Shown one piece after another: positions 8,027-17,260 of a DNA stretch of 64,000 nt; within the stretch, counting starts at the first letter, position 1; every line of letters starts with the position of its first letter. The stretch lies in contig NZ_LN824141.1 in the NCBI RefSeq assembly GCF_000953715.1, positions 1,490,501 to 1,554,500 of the forward strand. Reading direction: 5' to 3'. The position numbers were made by a program, and so were the translations under genes. Source of the DNA: Defluviitoga tunisiensis (lineage in GTDB: Bacteria > Thermotogota > Thermotogae > Petrotogales > Petrotogaceae). The notes beneath the pieces are model-generated. The model was given only the letters and a program-made list of their open reading frames with translations. It did not search any database and was not told where the DNA came from.

Positions 8027-9483
8027 AATTAATTTTTGAGAAATCTTCGAAAGGAAGAACTGCTTATACACTTCCTAAATTAGATGTACCTGAGTCAAAT
8101 ATTGATATTCCAACTCATTTAATTAGAAAAACACATCTTAATTTTCCTGAGGTTTATGAAACAGAAGTGGTGAGACATTATAATGAATTAGCTAGTTTAA
8201 ACTATTCTGTAGACAGGGGCTTTTATCCATTGGGTTCTTGTACTATGAAATATAATCCAGTATTAAACGAAGAAGCAGCTTCGCTTGAAGGGTTTAAAAT
8301 GTTGCATCCTTATCAAGAAGAAGAAACCATTCAAGGTGCATTGGAGCTTATGTATGAATTACAAAATTTTCTTGTGGAAATAACTGGCATGGATAATATA
8401 ACTTTGCAACCTGCTGCTGGAGCACATGGAGAACTGACTGGAATGCTCATTATTAGAAAATATTTGCATGATAACAACTTTAATCACAAAAATGAAGTAA
8501 TTGTACCTGATTCTGCTCACGGTACTAACCCAGCTTCTGCTGCAATGGCTGGATTTAAGGTCATAGAAGTTAAATCTAATTCTGAAGGAAGAGTTGATCT
8601 AAAAAATCTAAAAGAATTGGTTAATGAAAATACTGCAGCGATAATGTTGACTAACCCTAACACTTTAGGAATATTTGAAAAAGATATTTTAGAAATTTCT
8701 CAAATTGCTCATCAAAATAATGCATTATTATATTATGATGGGGCAAATTTAAATGCCATTATGGGAAAAAGCAGACCAGGAGATAACGGATTTGATGTAG
8801 TTCATTTGAATCTACACAAGACATTTTCTACTCCTCATGGAATGGGAGGACCAGGAAGTGGTCCTGTTGCTGTTAAATCATATTTAAAAGCATATCTTCC
8901 AAAACCCATTGTATCAAGAAGAGAAAATGGTATGTATTTCTTTGATTATAATATTCCAAAGAGTATTGGGAGGGTTAGAAGTTTTTATGGAAACTTTTTG
9001 GTATTAGTGAAGGCATATACTTATATTCTTTCTATGGGAAAAGAAGGACTTAAAAAAGCTAGTGAATTAGCTACTCTTAATGCTAATTATTTAAAGGAAA
9101 AATTATCAAAATCGTTTGAAATAGCTTATTCAAGCCTATGTAAACATGAATTTGTGTTAAAAGGGACTATGCTTAAAAATTATGGTGTAAACACTTTAGA
9201 TTTTGTAAAAAGGCTATTAGATTATGGTATACATCCCCCTACAATATATTTTCCTTTAATTGTTGATGAAGCTATGATGATAGAACCTACTGAAACTGAA
9301 AGTAAAGAAACATTAGATTTTGTAATAGATGTATATGAAAAAGTATTAGATGAAGCTATAAATTCTCCAGAAGTTTTAAAAGAAGCACCACATAGTACTC
9401 CTGTAAAAAGACTTGATGAAGTTAAAGCTAATAAAGAATTAAAAGTTAGATATATAAATAATGAAGAACAAGGCTTAGATTAA
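8023..9483 (+). CDS. gcvPB: Glycine dehydrogenase (decarboxylating) subunit 2
   Basis: C-terminal half of the P protein, carrying the PLP lysine in [16 protein letters not shown] (about K266 from this start). Other family motifs are [21 protein letters not shown] and YYDGAN. 486 residues. The ATG at 8023 overlaps the gcvPA stop and follows GGAGGG. The last codons lie in the 5' arm of a 16-bp hairpin shared with the convergent Fur-family gene, giving the tail NEEQGLD. With gcvT it forms the cleavage system; H protein and lipoamide dehydrogenase must be encoded elsewhere. Confidence 0.95.
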   Translation: MKLIFEKSSKGRTAYTLPKLDVPESNIDIPTHLIRKTHLNFPEVYETEVVRHYNELASLNYSVDRGFYPLGSCTMKYNPVLNEEAASLEGFKMLHPYQEEETIQGALELMYELQNFLVEITGMDNITLQPAAGAHGELTGMLIIRKYLHDNNFNHKNEVIVPDSAHGTNPASAAMAGFKVIEVKSNSEGRVDLKNLKELVNENTAAIMLTNPNTLGIFEKDILEISQIAHQNNALLYYDGANLNAIMGKSRPGDNGFDVVHLNLHKTFSTPHGMGGPGSGPVAVKSYLKAYLPKPIVSRRENGMYFFDYNIPKSIGRVRSFYGNFLVLVKAYTYILSMGKEGLKKASELATLNANYLKEKLSKSFEIAYSSLCKHEFVLKGTMLKNYGVNTLDFVKRLLDYGIHPPTIYFPLIVDEAMMIEPTETESKETLDFVIDVYEKVLDEAINSPEVLKEAPHSTPVKRLDEVKANKELKVRYINNEEQGLD

Positions 9484-9503
9484 TCCGAGCCTTGTTCTTC
9501 ATT
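9460..9503. terminator. Bidirectional terminator encoded in the 3' ends of gcvPB and the Fur gene
   Basis: A perfect 16-bp stem (AATGAAGAACAAGGCT at 9460-9475, AGCCTTGTTCTTCATT at 9488-9503) has a 12-nt loop that contains both stop codons. T-rich sequence follows on the + strand (9502-9506), and an A/T-rich stretch follows on the - strand. Both arms are coding, so both proteins end in NEEQG-x-D. Confidence 0.8.
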
Positions 9504-9935
9504 TTTACAGTTTTCACATATTCCATATAAGTTTAACTCAAAATTGTCGACGTCATATTTTGTATAATGCGAAATAAGATTGTTTATTAGAAGCTGTAGA
9601 TTCTCATGATCAGTTTCAAAAATGTTCAGATCAGTCACATTTCCACATTCGTTACATATAAAATGAATATGTGGTATAACATTGGGATCATAGTGACTTT
9701 TATTACCAACTTTAATTTCTTTTACCAATCCTGTGCTTTCAAATAGTTTAACAATGTTATATATTGAGGTAAAAGAGATTCTTTCACCGTTTTTTAAAAG
9801 TCTTTGATGAATTTCTTCAATCGACGGATGATCATCTGAGTTAAAAAGTTCACATGCTATTTTTATTCTATTAGGAGTTAGTTTAATTTTTTTGTTTTTT
9901 AGTAATTTAACTATTTCATCTTGATCTAATTTCAT
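9480..9935 (-). CDS. Fur/PerR-family transcriptional regulator
   Basis: 151-residue metal-dependent repressor. It has a winged helix (about residues 15-85, [11 protein letters not shown] and [16 protein letters not shown]) followed by the dimerisation domain with regulatory-metal ligands in [12 protein letters not shown] and two structural zinc pairs, CNEC and CENC. The asparagine/aspartate pattern is closer to PerR than to Fur, but the sensed signal (peroxide, iron or another metal) cannot be settled. The ATG at 9935 follows AGGTGG; a GTG at 9944 is less likely. It is monocistronic, with an extended -10 promoter (TGATATAAT on the - strand). It overlaps gcvPB by 4 nt tail to tail. Confidence 0.9.
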   Translation of the reverse strand: MKLDQDEIVKLLKNKKIKLTPNRIKIACELFNSDDHPSIEEIHQRLLKNGERISFTSIYNIVKLFESTGLVKEIKVGNKSHYDPNVIPHIHFICNECGNVTDLNIFETDHENLQLLINNLISHYTKYDVDNFELNLYGICENCKNEEQGSD

Positions 9936-9984
9936 TTTTACCACCTATTTAAAAAGTCTATGAACGTAAAGACGCTTATAAGAT

Positions 9985-9993
9985 ATTATATCA
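9985..9993 (-). promoter_or_regulatory. Extended -10 promoter of the Fur-family gene
   Basis: TGATATAAT on the minus strand, 50 nt before the start codon. Confidence 0.5.
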
Positions 9994-10054
9994 TACTTTA
10001 GTTGGTAAGTATTATGATTTTATAAGGTTCTTAACAGTACTTTCATATTATTAG

Positions 10055-10063
10055 TGATATAAT
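10055..10063 (+). promoter_or_regulatory. Extended -10 promoter of pfkA-pyk
   Basis: TGATATAAT on the + strand, giving a leader of about 120 nt before the pfkA start. TTAACA at 10031-10036 is too far away (21 nt) to be a standard -35. Confidence 0.5.
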
Positions 10064-10070
10064 TAAAAAG

Positions 10071-10108
10071 TATTTTGATTCGTTGAATTTAATCCTAAAA
10101 TCAAAATA
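10071..10108 (+). other. Leader hairpin before pfkA
   Basis: Perfect 10-bp inverted repeat (TATTTTGATT at 10071-10080, AATCAAAATA at 10099-10108) within the presumed 5' leader. No T tract follows. It may stabilise the mRNA or be an operator; its role is not evident. Confidence 0.4.
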
Positions 10109-10192
10109 GTTGCATCAAACTACCAAACATCAAAAATGAAAAGATATATATAATTTTTGAATTAATATTTGATAATTTTTAGGAGGGATAAA

Positions 10193-11161
10193 GTGGCTAC
10201 CATAAAAAAAATAGGAATACTAACAAGTGGTGGGGATGCCCCTGGAATGAATGCTGTTATTAGATCTGTAACAAGATGTGCAGTCACTGAAGGAATCGAA
10301 GTTTATGGATTTTTACGTGGATTTGCTGGTATTTTAGATAAAGATTATAAAAAACTCTCCTATTCAGATGTTGGAGGAATAATGGAGAGAGGTGGCACTA
10401 TTTTAAGAACATCAAGAGTACCTGAGTTTAAACTACCAGAAGTTAGAAAAGTTGCAGGTGATATCTTAAAAGAGCTGGGTATAGATGCACTTGTTATAAT
10501 AGGTGGAGAAGGCAGCTTAACAGGCGGAAATCTTTTAGCTCAAGAGCAAGGTATCCCATTCATTGGAATTCCTGGGTCTATAGATAATGATATAGCTCAT
10601 ACTGATATGAGTATAGGTGTAGATACATGTTTAAATACGGTGGTTGATGCTATGCAAAAATTAAAGGATACTGCTTCTTCTCATGAAAGGGCCTTTATAG
10701 TAGAAGTTATGGGAAGAACCTCAGGATATATTGCTTTAATGTCAGGTTTAGCTATAGGTGCTGAAGCCATAATAATCCCAGAAGTGCCTGTTGATTATGA
10801 TTCTTTGGCAGAAAAAATGTGGTCTGAAAGAAAAAGAGGTAAAATTAATTCTATAGTGGTTGTTGCAGAAGGTTCTGCCAGCGCATATACAGTTGCAAGA
10901 CATCTGGAAAATAGAATTGGTTTTGAAACCAGAATAACAATATTAGGTCATATTCAAAGAGGAGGTTCGCCAACAGCTTTTGATAGAATATTAGCTTCGA
11001 GAATGGGCTATGAAGCTGTAAAATCTCTTTTAGATGGCAACTTTAATGTAATGATAGGGTTAAGCAGAAATGATTTAGCGAGGATTTCAATTGATCAAGT
11101 GCTTTCTGAAAAAAAATCAATAGATATGAATATTGTAAAGCTAGCGGGGATTCTATCATAG
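10193..11161 (+). CDS. pfkA: ATP-dependent 6-phosphofructokinase
   Basis: Phosphorylates fructose 6-phosphate to fructose 1,6-bisphosphate in glycolysis. The 322-residue protein shows [22 protein letters not shown] and PGSIDNDI. The glycines at the two positions that separate ATP from PPi users (in GGEGS and PGSIDND) mark it as ATP-dependent. [15 protein letters not shown] and the C-terminal [11 protein letters not shown] are also present. The GTG at 10193 follows AGGAGGG; an upstream frame start at 10169 has no ribosome site. It forms an operon with pyk 43 nt downstream. A PPi-type enzyme begins at 63943, so the cell has both kinds. Confidence 0.95.
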   Translation: MATIKKIGILTSGGDAPGMNAVIRSVTRCAVTEGIEVYGFLRGFAGILDKDYKKLSYSDVGGIMERGGTILRTSRVPEFKLPEVRKVAGDILKELGIDALVIIGGEGSLTGGNLLAQEQGIPFIGIPGSIDNDIAHTDMSIGVDTCLNTVVDAMQKLKDTASSHERAFIVEVMGRTSGYIALMSGLAIGAEAIIIPEVPVDYDSLAEKMWSERKRGKINSIVVVAEGSASAYTVARHLENRIGFETRITILGHIQRGGSPTAFDRILASRMGYEAVKSLLDGNFNVMIGLSRNDLARISIDQVLSEKKSIDMNIVKLAGILS

Positions 11162-11204
11162 AGCTACGAATCATTTTTAAAAAGTTTTAGGGGGAAATAT
11201 TATC

Positions 11205-12641
11205 ATGAATGAAAATATAAAAAATAAAAAAACACGTGTTGTTTGTACTATTGGACCTTCAACAGACGACGAAGATATTTTGAGAAAGTTAGTAGAAAAT
11301 GGGATGAATGTTGCTAGACTCAACACCTCCCATGATACAATGTCTCAACATGAAAAAAGGGTAGAGACATTGGTAAAAATTCGAAAAGAGATGAATATAC
11401 CTCTTGCAATACTGCTAGATTTAGAAGGTCCTAAAATAAGAACTGGAAATTTTGAGACAGATGAAGTAAGTTTAGTAGAGGGGCAGATTTTTATTCTTAC
11501 CTCTCAAGAGATTATAGGAAATAATGAAAGAGTTAGCATTAATTACAAGGAGCTTCCAAAAGATGTAAAAAAAGGTGATGTAATACTAATAGATGATGGA
11601 AAAATAAAATTAGAAGTCATTAAAACTGATGGCAAAGAAATAACAACTAATGTAATTGTTGGGGGAATTATTACCCATCACAGAGGTATTAATGTACCAG
11701 GTGTAGATATTAACCTTCCTCCTTTAACGCAGAAAGATAAAGAATTTCTTACCAAAGCAGTTGATTGGAATATTGAATATGTTGCCCAATCTTTTGTAAG
11801 GAAACCAGATGATATAATAAAAACTAAGAGAATTTTGACGGAAATTGGAATTCCTGATTTACCCGTTATTGCAAAAATAGAAACTCTTCAAGCTATTGAT
11901 AATTTAGAAGCAATAATTGAAGAGGCAGACGGGGTTATGGTTGCAAGAGGAGACTTAGGGGTGGAAGTTGCGGTAGAAAAAATTCCTTTACTACAAAAAA
12001 GAATAATAGAAATAGCTAATACAATGGCAAAACCCGTAATTACTGCGACACAAATGTTGGAAAGTATGATCAACAATCCATTTCCAACACGAGCAGAAGC
12101 CACAGACATTGCAAACGCAATATTAGACGGAACTGATGCTGTAATGTTGTCTGGTGAAACTGCTGTTGGGAAATATCCTGTACAAGCTGTTAAAGTTATG
12201 AGTAGTATTGCTTGTGAAACAGAAAAATATCTTGATGATTATTCTTATAAATTTGATTATTCAACATATGGTGGTGGAGATCAAGATACAAATGCGATTT
12301 CTCAGTCTGCAATAAAAGTAGCTGAACAATTAGGAATAAAAGTAATAGTTGCAACAACTTATAGTGGATACACTGCCAGAGCACTATCTCGATTTAGAAG
12401 AAATATTAAAATTATAGCAGCATCCCCAAGATATAAAACATATAATAGGTTGGCTTTAGTATGGGGAGTTACTCCTGTAATAATGCATAAATTTGTTGAT
12501 ACGGATAATATGTTAGAAAACGTTTCTAATATAGTTAAATCATTGGACTTAGTTTCACCAGGAGAAAGTATTATTGTCACTGCAGGCATTCCTTATGGTT
12601 TTTCAAGTAAAACCAATTTTCTTAAAATTCATGAAATATAA
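11205..12641 (+). CDS. pyk: Pyruvate kinase
   Basis: Makes pyruvate and ATP from phosphoenolpyruvate, the last glycolytic step. 478 residues with TRVVCTIGPS at the N terminus, the B-domain insert, MVARGDLGVEV, TATQMLESM and DGTDAVMLSGETAVG. The C-terminal allosteric domain is present and the length is normal without the extra PEP-utiliser domain of some Firmicutes. ATG at 11205 after a GGGGGAA ribosome site. It is probably cotranscribed with pfkA and followed closely by hslU. Confidence 0.96.
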   Translation: MNENIKNKKTRVVCTIGPSTDDEDILRKLVENGMNVARLNTSHDTMSQHEKRVETLVKIRKEMNIPLAILLDLEGPKIRTGNFETDEVSLVEGQIFILTSQEIIGNNERVSINYKELPKDVKKGDVILIDDGKIKLEVIKTDGKEITTNVIVGGIITHHRGINVPGVDINLPPLTQKDKEFLTKAVDWNIEYVAQSFVRKPDDIIKTKRILTEIGIPDLPVIAKIETLQAIDNLEAIIEEADGVMVARGDLGVEVAVEKIPLLQKRIIEIANTMAKPVITATQMLESMINNPFPTRAEATDIANAILDGTDAVMLSGETAVGKYPVQAVKVMSSIACETEKYLDDYSYKFDYSTYGGGDQDTNAISQSAIKVAEQLGIKVIVATTYSGYTARALSRFRRNIKIIAASPRYKTYNRLALVWGVTPVIMHKFVDTDNMLENVSNIVKSLDLVSPGESIIVTAGIPYGFSSKTNFLKIHEI

Positions 12642-12664
12642 ACGAGTAATTTGAGGTGATTTTA

Positions 12665-14074
12665 GTGAAATTTATTATTGAAAATGAGTTAACTCCAAAA
12701 AAAATTGTGTCAGAATTAGATAAATACATAGTTGGTCAAACCGAAGCTAAAAAACTAGTTGCTATAGCTTTAAGAAACAGGATTAGGAGATTATCGTTAG
12801 ATGAAGAAATTAGAAAGGACGTCATTCCCAAAAATATATTGATGATAGGTCCCACGGGCGTTGGTAAAACCGAAATTGCAAGAAGATTGGCCGAGATTGC
12901 TAACGCACCATTTGTGAAAGTTGAAGCAACACGATTCACTGAGGTAGGATATGTAGGAAAAAATGTTGAAAGTATGATACGAGAATTAGTAGATAATTCT
13001 ATAAACATGGTAAAAAAAGAGATGATGGAAGAAGTTAAAGAAAAGGCACAAAGGGCTGTTGAAGAAAGAATTGTAGAAGCTCTTGTTCCATCTAAAAAGA
13101 AAAAAACTCAAACATCTTTTACTGATATGTTTCAAGTGTTCACTCAACCAAATCAATATGAACAAGATAAAAATATTCGGGAAGAAGACGAAGCGATATT
13201 AAAGAAAAGAAAAGAAGTTTTAGAAAAACTACGTAATAAAGAATTAGAAGATGTAGAAATTGAAATAGAATTGGAAGAGCAGGCAAGCCCGTTATTTTTG
13301 GGAATGGGTCCTGAATTTGAAGATATGGGAATGCAATTTGGAGAGATGTTTGAGAGTTTAATGCCTAAAAAAAAGAAAAAGAGACGGATGAAAGTTTCTG
13401 AGGCTAGAAGAGTTTTAGAACCAATTGAAGCAGAACAATTCATAGATCAAGATAGACTTTATCAAGAAGGATTAGACAGAGCACAAAATCAAGGAATAGT
13501 ATTTATTGATGAAATTGATAAGGTTGTTTCAAAAGGTTCATCTTCTGGTCCGGATGTATCTAGAGAAGGTGTACAAAGAGACCTGCTACCTATTGTAGAA
13601 GGAACAACTGTTTTGACAAAATACGGCTCTATCAAAACTGATTACATATTATTTATAGCTGCGGGTGCGTTTAGTGATTCTAAACCATCAGATTTGATCC
13701 CTGAGCTGCAGGGAAGATTCCCCATTCGTGCAGAGCTTTCTTCTTTAACCAAAGAAGATTTTGTTAGAATTTTAACTCAGCCGAAAAATGCGCTTTTAAT
13801 ACAATATCAGTTCCTGCTCAAAGCAGATGGAGTAGTTGTTGAATTTACTGACGATGGAATTGATAGAATGGCAGATATAGCTTATGAAGTTAACGAAAAA
13901 GTTGAAAACATAGGAGCTAGAAGACTGTATACTATTGTAGAAAAAGTTCTTGAGGAAATATCTTATGAAGCTCCCGCATCTGGAGAATGGGAAGTTAGAG
14001 TTGATAAAAATTATGTTGATTTAAGGTTAGGAGATATTGTCCTTAACGAAGACTTACGCGAGTTTATATTATAA
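12665..14074 (+). CDS. hslU: HslU, ATPase subunit of the HslUV protease
   Basis: AAA+ unfoldase that feeds proteins to the HslV peptidase. 469 residues: N domain ending in Walker A GPTGVGKTE (about 59-67), the charged, lysine/glutamate-rich I domain (about 110-240), Walker B FIDEID, sensor residues, and the C-terminal tail REFIL, which in this family inserts into HslV to activate it. The GTG at 12665 follows GAGGTGAT. Its position 23 nt after pyk is unusual, since hslV normally precedes hslU; no hslV is found in this window. The intact docking tail implies a partner elsewhere. Confidence 0.93.
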   Translation: MKFIIENELTPKKIVSELDKYIVGQTEAKKLVAIALRNRIRRLSLDEEIRKDVIPKNILMIGPTGVGKTEIARRLAEIANAPFVKVEATRFTEVGYVGKNVESMIRELVDNSINMVKKEMMEEVKEKAQRAVEERIVEALVPSKKKKTQTSFTDMFQVFTQPNQYEQDKNIREEDEAILKKRKEVLEKLRNKELEDVEIEIELEEQASPLFLGMGPEFEDMGMQFGEMFESLMPKKKKKRRMKVSEARRVLEPIEAEQFIDQDRLYQEGLDRAQNQGIVFIDEIDKVVSKGSSSGPDVSREGVQRDLLPIVEGTTVLTKYGSIKTDYILFIAAGAFSDSKPSDLIPELQGRFPIRAELSSLTKEDFVRILTQPKNALLIQYQFLLKADGVVVEFTDDGIDRMADIAYEVNEKVENIGARRLYTIVEKVLEEISYEAPASGEWEVRVDKNYVDLRLGDIVLNEDLREFIL

Positions 14075-14156
14075 TTTATTGATTTTTTATTTGAAAAAAT
14101 AGGAATAATTTGAAAAAATAGAAATACACATTTCTTGAAATACAACATTATAAATT

Positions 14157-14187
14157 TAGAAGGGACAACAAATTCCCTTCTATTTTT
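14157..14187 (+). terminator. Rho-independent terminator after hslU
   Basis: Perfect 9-bp stem (TAGAAGGGA at 14157-14165, TCCCTTCTA at 14174-14182), 8-nt loop, then TTTTT. Confidence 0.88.
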
Positions 14188-14197
14188 GTGGTAAATA

Positions 14198-14225
14198 TTG
14201 ACTACTTTTATATTTTTATTATAGA
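14198..14225 (+). promoter_or_regulatory. Predicted promoter of the trk operon
   Basis: TTGACT at 14198-14203, 16-nt spacer, TATAGA at 14220-14225, right after the hslU terminator and about 50 nt before the first trk gene. Confidence 0.55.
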
Positions 14226-14276
14226 CATTTTCCTTAATATTTTGTTATAAAAAATAAAATTTGGAAGTGAGGAAGA

Positions 14277-14702
14277 ATGGCTAATAGAGTAAAGGTTATT
14301 ATCATAATTGGTTGCGGTCGGATGGGTTCAGAGTTAGCGCTTAAATTATGCAAAGATCATAACGTTATTGTAATAGATAAAGATGAAAAATCTTTTGAAA
14401 GGTTAACTAAAAATAATTTTGTAGGTTTTACGAAAATACTAGATACAAATGATATGGCTGCATTAATGGACTTAAATTTAGAAACTGCAGATATGGTATA
14501 CATAGTAACCCCGGATGATAATTTAAATTTTATGTTGTCATATGGGATAAAAAAAATTAATGATAAAATCAATCTAGTATCAAGAGTTAATGATCCTGAA
14601 AAAAAGGCTATTTTTACAAAAGCTAATCTAGACTTCTTTTGTCCAATTGAAGATTCTGTTAACAACCTAGTTAAAGATTTGGAGAGGAATCAATATGAAT
14701 AG
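14277..14702 (+). CDS. TrkA-like NAD-binding (RCK N-domain) potassium transport subunit
   Basis: 141-residue cytoplasmic regulator consisting of a single RCK/TrkA_N Rossmann domain: beta strand VKVIIIIG followed by GCGRMG and an acidic D at the end of strand 2 (VIDKDEKSF). It should bind NAD(H) or ATP and gate the TrkH channel. It lacks a TrkA_C domain. The ATG at 14277 follows GGAAGTGAGGAAG. It overlaps the next gene by 8 nt, forming an operon with a second, longer TrkA and with TrkH. Confidence 0.87.
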   Translation: MANRVKVIIIIGCGRMGSELALKLCKDHNVIVIDKDEKSFERLTKNNFVGFTKILDTNDMAALMDLNLETADMVYIVTPDDNLNFMLSYGIKKINDKINLVSRVNDPEKKAIFTKANLDFFCPIEDSVNNLVKDLERNQYE

Positions 14703-15369
14703 GACATTTTATATAATAGAGGGTTCAGGGTTAGCTTATTCGCTAGCCAAAAAGTTATTGTTATTAGGTAATAAAGTATTCTATGTGAGTAATAAAAAAT
14801 CTAATTTAGAAATATTAGATGGTTTAAAGGTCAATTTTCCATCTTTAGAGCTTATTAATCAAGATCCTACAGACATCAACTGGATAGAGAATTTAGATTT
14901 AGATAGAAAAGTAGAAGCAATGATAATTATATCTGAGGATGATGCCTTTAATTTTGTTGTATCTTGGTTATTAAAACAATTTTTTGAAGAGATAAAGATA
15001 ATTGCTTTAGTCAATTCACCAGAAGATGAGATTGTGTTTCAATCTATTAAAGTTGAAACTATAGTTCCAATTAAATGGATGGAGAAACTGATTGAATCAT
15101 CTTTAATTTATGAGGATGTTACAGAATTTTTTAATCCTTATGTTGACAAACTGTCAGTTTTAGAAATTACAATTGATCCTGGAGACAAAGCTGATAGTAA
15201 AAAGTTAAAAGAGGTCAAATTACCCCAAAATGCTATCATAGGGGTCTTGATAAGGAAAAATGGTGAAATTATGGTACCAAACGGAGAAACCTCTATTCTT
15301 TTGGGTGATAGATTAATAGTGTTAGCACTTAAAGATAAAGTTGATGAAGTGGTAAATGCTTTAAAATAG
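14695..15369 (+). CDS. TrkA-like potassium uptake subunit with TrkA_C domain
   Basis: 224 residues. The N-terminal half resembles a Rossmann RCK domain but its nucleotide loop reads EGSGLAYSL, with the usual second and third glycines disturbed. The C-terminal part (about 150-224, LEITIDPGDKADSKKLKEVKLPQ to GDRLIVLALKDK) is a clear TrkA_C domain. The pair with the preceding gene thus looks like one TrkA split in two: one half binding nucleotide, the other carrying the ligand domain. It starts within the end of the preceding gene and is followed after 11 nt by trkH. Confidence 0.83.
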   Translation: MNRTFYIIEGSGLAYSLAKKLLLLGNKVFYVSNKKSNLEILDGLKVNFPSLELINQDPTDINWIENLDLDRKVEAMIIISEDDAFNFVVSWLLKQFFEEIKIIALVNSPEDEIVFQSIKVETIVPIKWMEKLIESSLIYEDVTEFFNPYVDKLSVLEITIDPGDKADSKKLKEVKLPQNAIIGVLIRKNGEIMVPNGETSILLGDRLIVLALKDKVDEVVNALK

Positions 15370-15380
15370 AAGGTGAAAAT

Positions 15381-16931
15381 GTGTCTTCATATCGTGAATT
15401 TCTTATCTTAAGATATAAAGCAATTTTTAGAAACGTAGGAAACATAACTATAGGCTTGTCTCTATTAATACTAGCAATTTCTTTTTTTGCCCTCATAAAT
15501 GATGGAAATAAGTTATTTTTCTCTTTTTTTATTCCAGCAATCTTAACATTTTTAACTGGATTATTCTTTAGAATAATAAGTAGAGGAGAAAGAAAGAAAG
15601 AATTAAGTATACATGATGCTACTGTTACCGTCTTTTTAGTTTGGAGTCTTGCAATATTTTTATCTTCTCTTCCTTTCATTTTTGCAAATTATTTAAATTT
15701 TACTCAAGCTATTTTTGAATCTACAAGCGGATGGACCGGTACAGGTCTTTCAATGTTTTTAGATGTTGAAATATTACCTAAATCTATTTTATTGTGGAGA
15801 TCAGTTACTCAATATGTAGGTGGTGCTGGTTTTGCAATTATTACTGTAATTATAGCAGGATCTGTAGGTGCAGGAATTTATCAAGCTGAAGGGCGAAGCG
15901 ATAATTTGGTTCCAAATTTAAGGGAGTCTGCAAAAATTATATTGAGAATATATATTATTTGGGCAATTATAGGAACAATTTTATTAATGACAATAGGTAA
16001 GCTACCTTTTTTTGATTCATTTAATCACACACTAACTGCTTTGGCAACAGGTGGATTTTCAACAAAGAATTTAAGTATAGGTGCTTATAATAGTTTAAGT
16101 GTAGAAATAATTATTATGATACTAATGATAATGGGAGCAACAGGATTTGGAATTCATTATGCTGCGATTTTAATGGTTAAAAATTTTTTTAGATATAGAA
16201 AAGAATTGAAAAAAGGAGTACTCACCAAACTCGAATTTAAAGAAAAAATAAGATCTGAACCTTTTCTAAAAAATCCTGAACCCAGACTAATGTTTGTTAT
16301 ACTATTAATATTTTCAACCCTACTTTTTTTGTTTTCTCTTTTACAAATGTATGGCATAAAAGAAGGGATAATCAACTCAATATTTCAAAGTATTTCTTCA
16401 CTAACGGGAACCGGTTTTTCAACCGTATCATTTATTAATTGGAATTCTTTTGGCTTGCTTATCCTTACATTGTTAATGATTTTTGGCGGTATGATGGATT
16501 CCACCTCTAGTGGTTTGAAGTTATACCGTATTTATATAGCTTTTGAACTAGTACTTAATCAAATTAAATCTTTTTTCAAACCTAGTGGAACAACTTTTTA
16601 TTTGGAAGTTTACAAGGGAATTTCACGTAAAAAGATAGATGTTGATGCTATTAAAAATGTGATAGTTGTGTTTACTGCATATTTTGTAACTTATTTTGTA
16701 GGGGTATTCGTTCTGCTAGGCTATGGATATTCTCTACCTAATGTCTTGTTTGAATTGGCTTCAACTGTTTCAAATGTTGGATTATCTGTTGGAATAACAG
16801 GCCCTCAAGCCCCACTAGGAGTTTTGTGGACTGAAATAATTGTAATGTATCTAGGAAGATTAGAATTTTTTGTAATTATTAATTCATGCATAAAAATTAT
16901 TCGAGATTTAAGAGAGGTAACAACATTTTAG
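15381..16931 (+). CDS. trkH: TrkH-family potassium uptake channel
   Basis: 516-residue integral membrane protein with about ten to twelve hydrophobic helices and four pore-loop repeats typical of the TrkH/KtrB family. Selectivity glycines are visible in ESTSGWTGTGLS, TALATGGFST, SSLTGTGFST and STVSNVGLSVG. It carries K+ across the inner membrane under control of the two TrkA-like proteins upstream. The GTG at 15381 follows AGAAGGTGA. It is the last gene of the trk operon; an A/T-only hairpin (16957-16983) lies downstream and may end the transcript. Confidence 0.93.
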   Translation: MSSYREFLILRYKAIFRNVGNITIGLSLLILAISFFALINDGNKLFFSFFIPAILTFLTGLFFRIISRGERKKELSIHDATVTVFLVWSLAIFLSSLPFIFANYLNFTQAIFESTSGWTGTGLSMFLDVEILPKSILLWRSVTQYVGGAGFAIITVIIAGSVGAGIYQAEGRSDNLVPNLRESAKIILRIYIIWAIIGTILLMTIGKLPFFDSFNHTLTALATGGFSTKNLSIGAYNSLSVEIIIMILMIMGATGFGIHYAAILMVKNFFRYRKELKKGVLTKLEFKEKIRSEPFLKNPEPRLMFVILLIFSTLLFLFSLLQMYGIKEGIINSIFQSISSLTGTGFSTVSFINWNSFGLLILTLLMIFGGMMDSTSSGLKLYRIYIAFELVLNQIKSFFKPSGTTFYLEVYKGISRKKIDVDAIKNVIVVFTAYFVTYFVGVFVLLGYGYSLPNVLFELASTVSNVGLSVGITGPQAPLGVLWTEIIVMYLGRLEFFVIINSCIKIIRDLREVTTF

Positions 16932-17260
16932 TTTATTATATAATACTTGAACGACTAATTAGTTTTCATATAAAAAACTAATTTTAGAAAATTATGTTTA
17001 CGTACACTTATATCAACCAATATAAGTTAGACATGATCGATTTTTTCTAATTTATAAAAAATATATTAAACACATAAAGTTTGTAGAAGATTTATTTATA
17101 TAAAAACTTTTGAAATAAAATTATGTTTTCTTTAGTAAAATTAATCATTGTTCACAAAGTCTATAAATTCGTTAGTTAAAATTATTTTTTCATTTCATTG
17201 ACTTATAGAATCATTTAATTAAAATTTTCGTATATTATCAATTCATAAGTGCTATCGACA
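16932..17260. other. 329-base A/T-rich gap between convergent trkH and malG-like gene
   Basis: No gene of convincing length or composition is present. It contains copy 1 of the repeated operon-end element (16942-16983). The remainder, 16984-17260, is featureless A/T-rich sequence to my eye. Confidence 0.6.
16942..16983 (-). repeat. Operon-end repeat element, copy 1
   Basis: On the minus strand, a 10-bp A/T hairpin (arms 16974-16983 and 16957-16966) is followed directly by AGTCGTTCAAGTATT (16956-16942). The 15-mer recurs exactly at 21800 and 31651, each time joined to a hairpin and lying past the last gene of a minus-strand operon, here the sugar transporter operon. Confidence 0.7.

Noticed and set aside
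12736-13008. 90-residue minus-strand frame inside hslU
   Set aside because: Antisense shadow of the conserved AAA+ domain; low-complexity translation.
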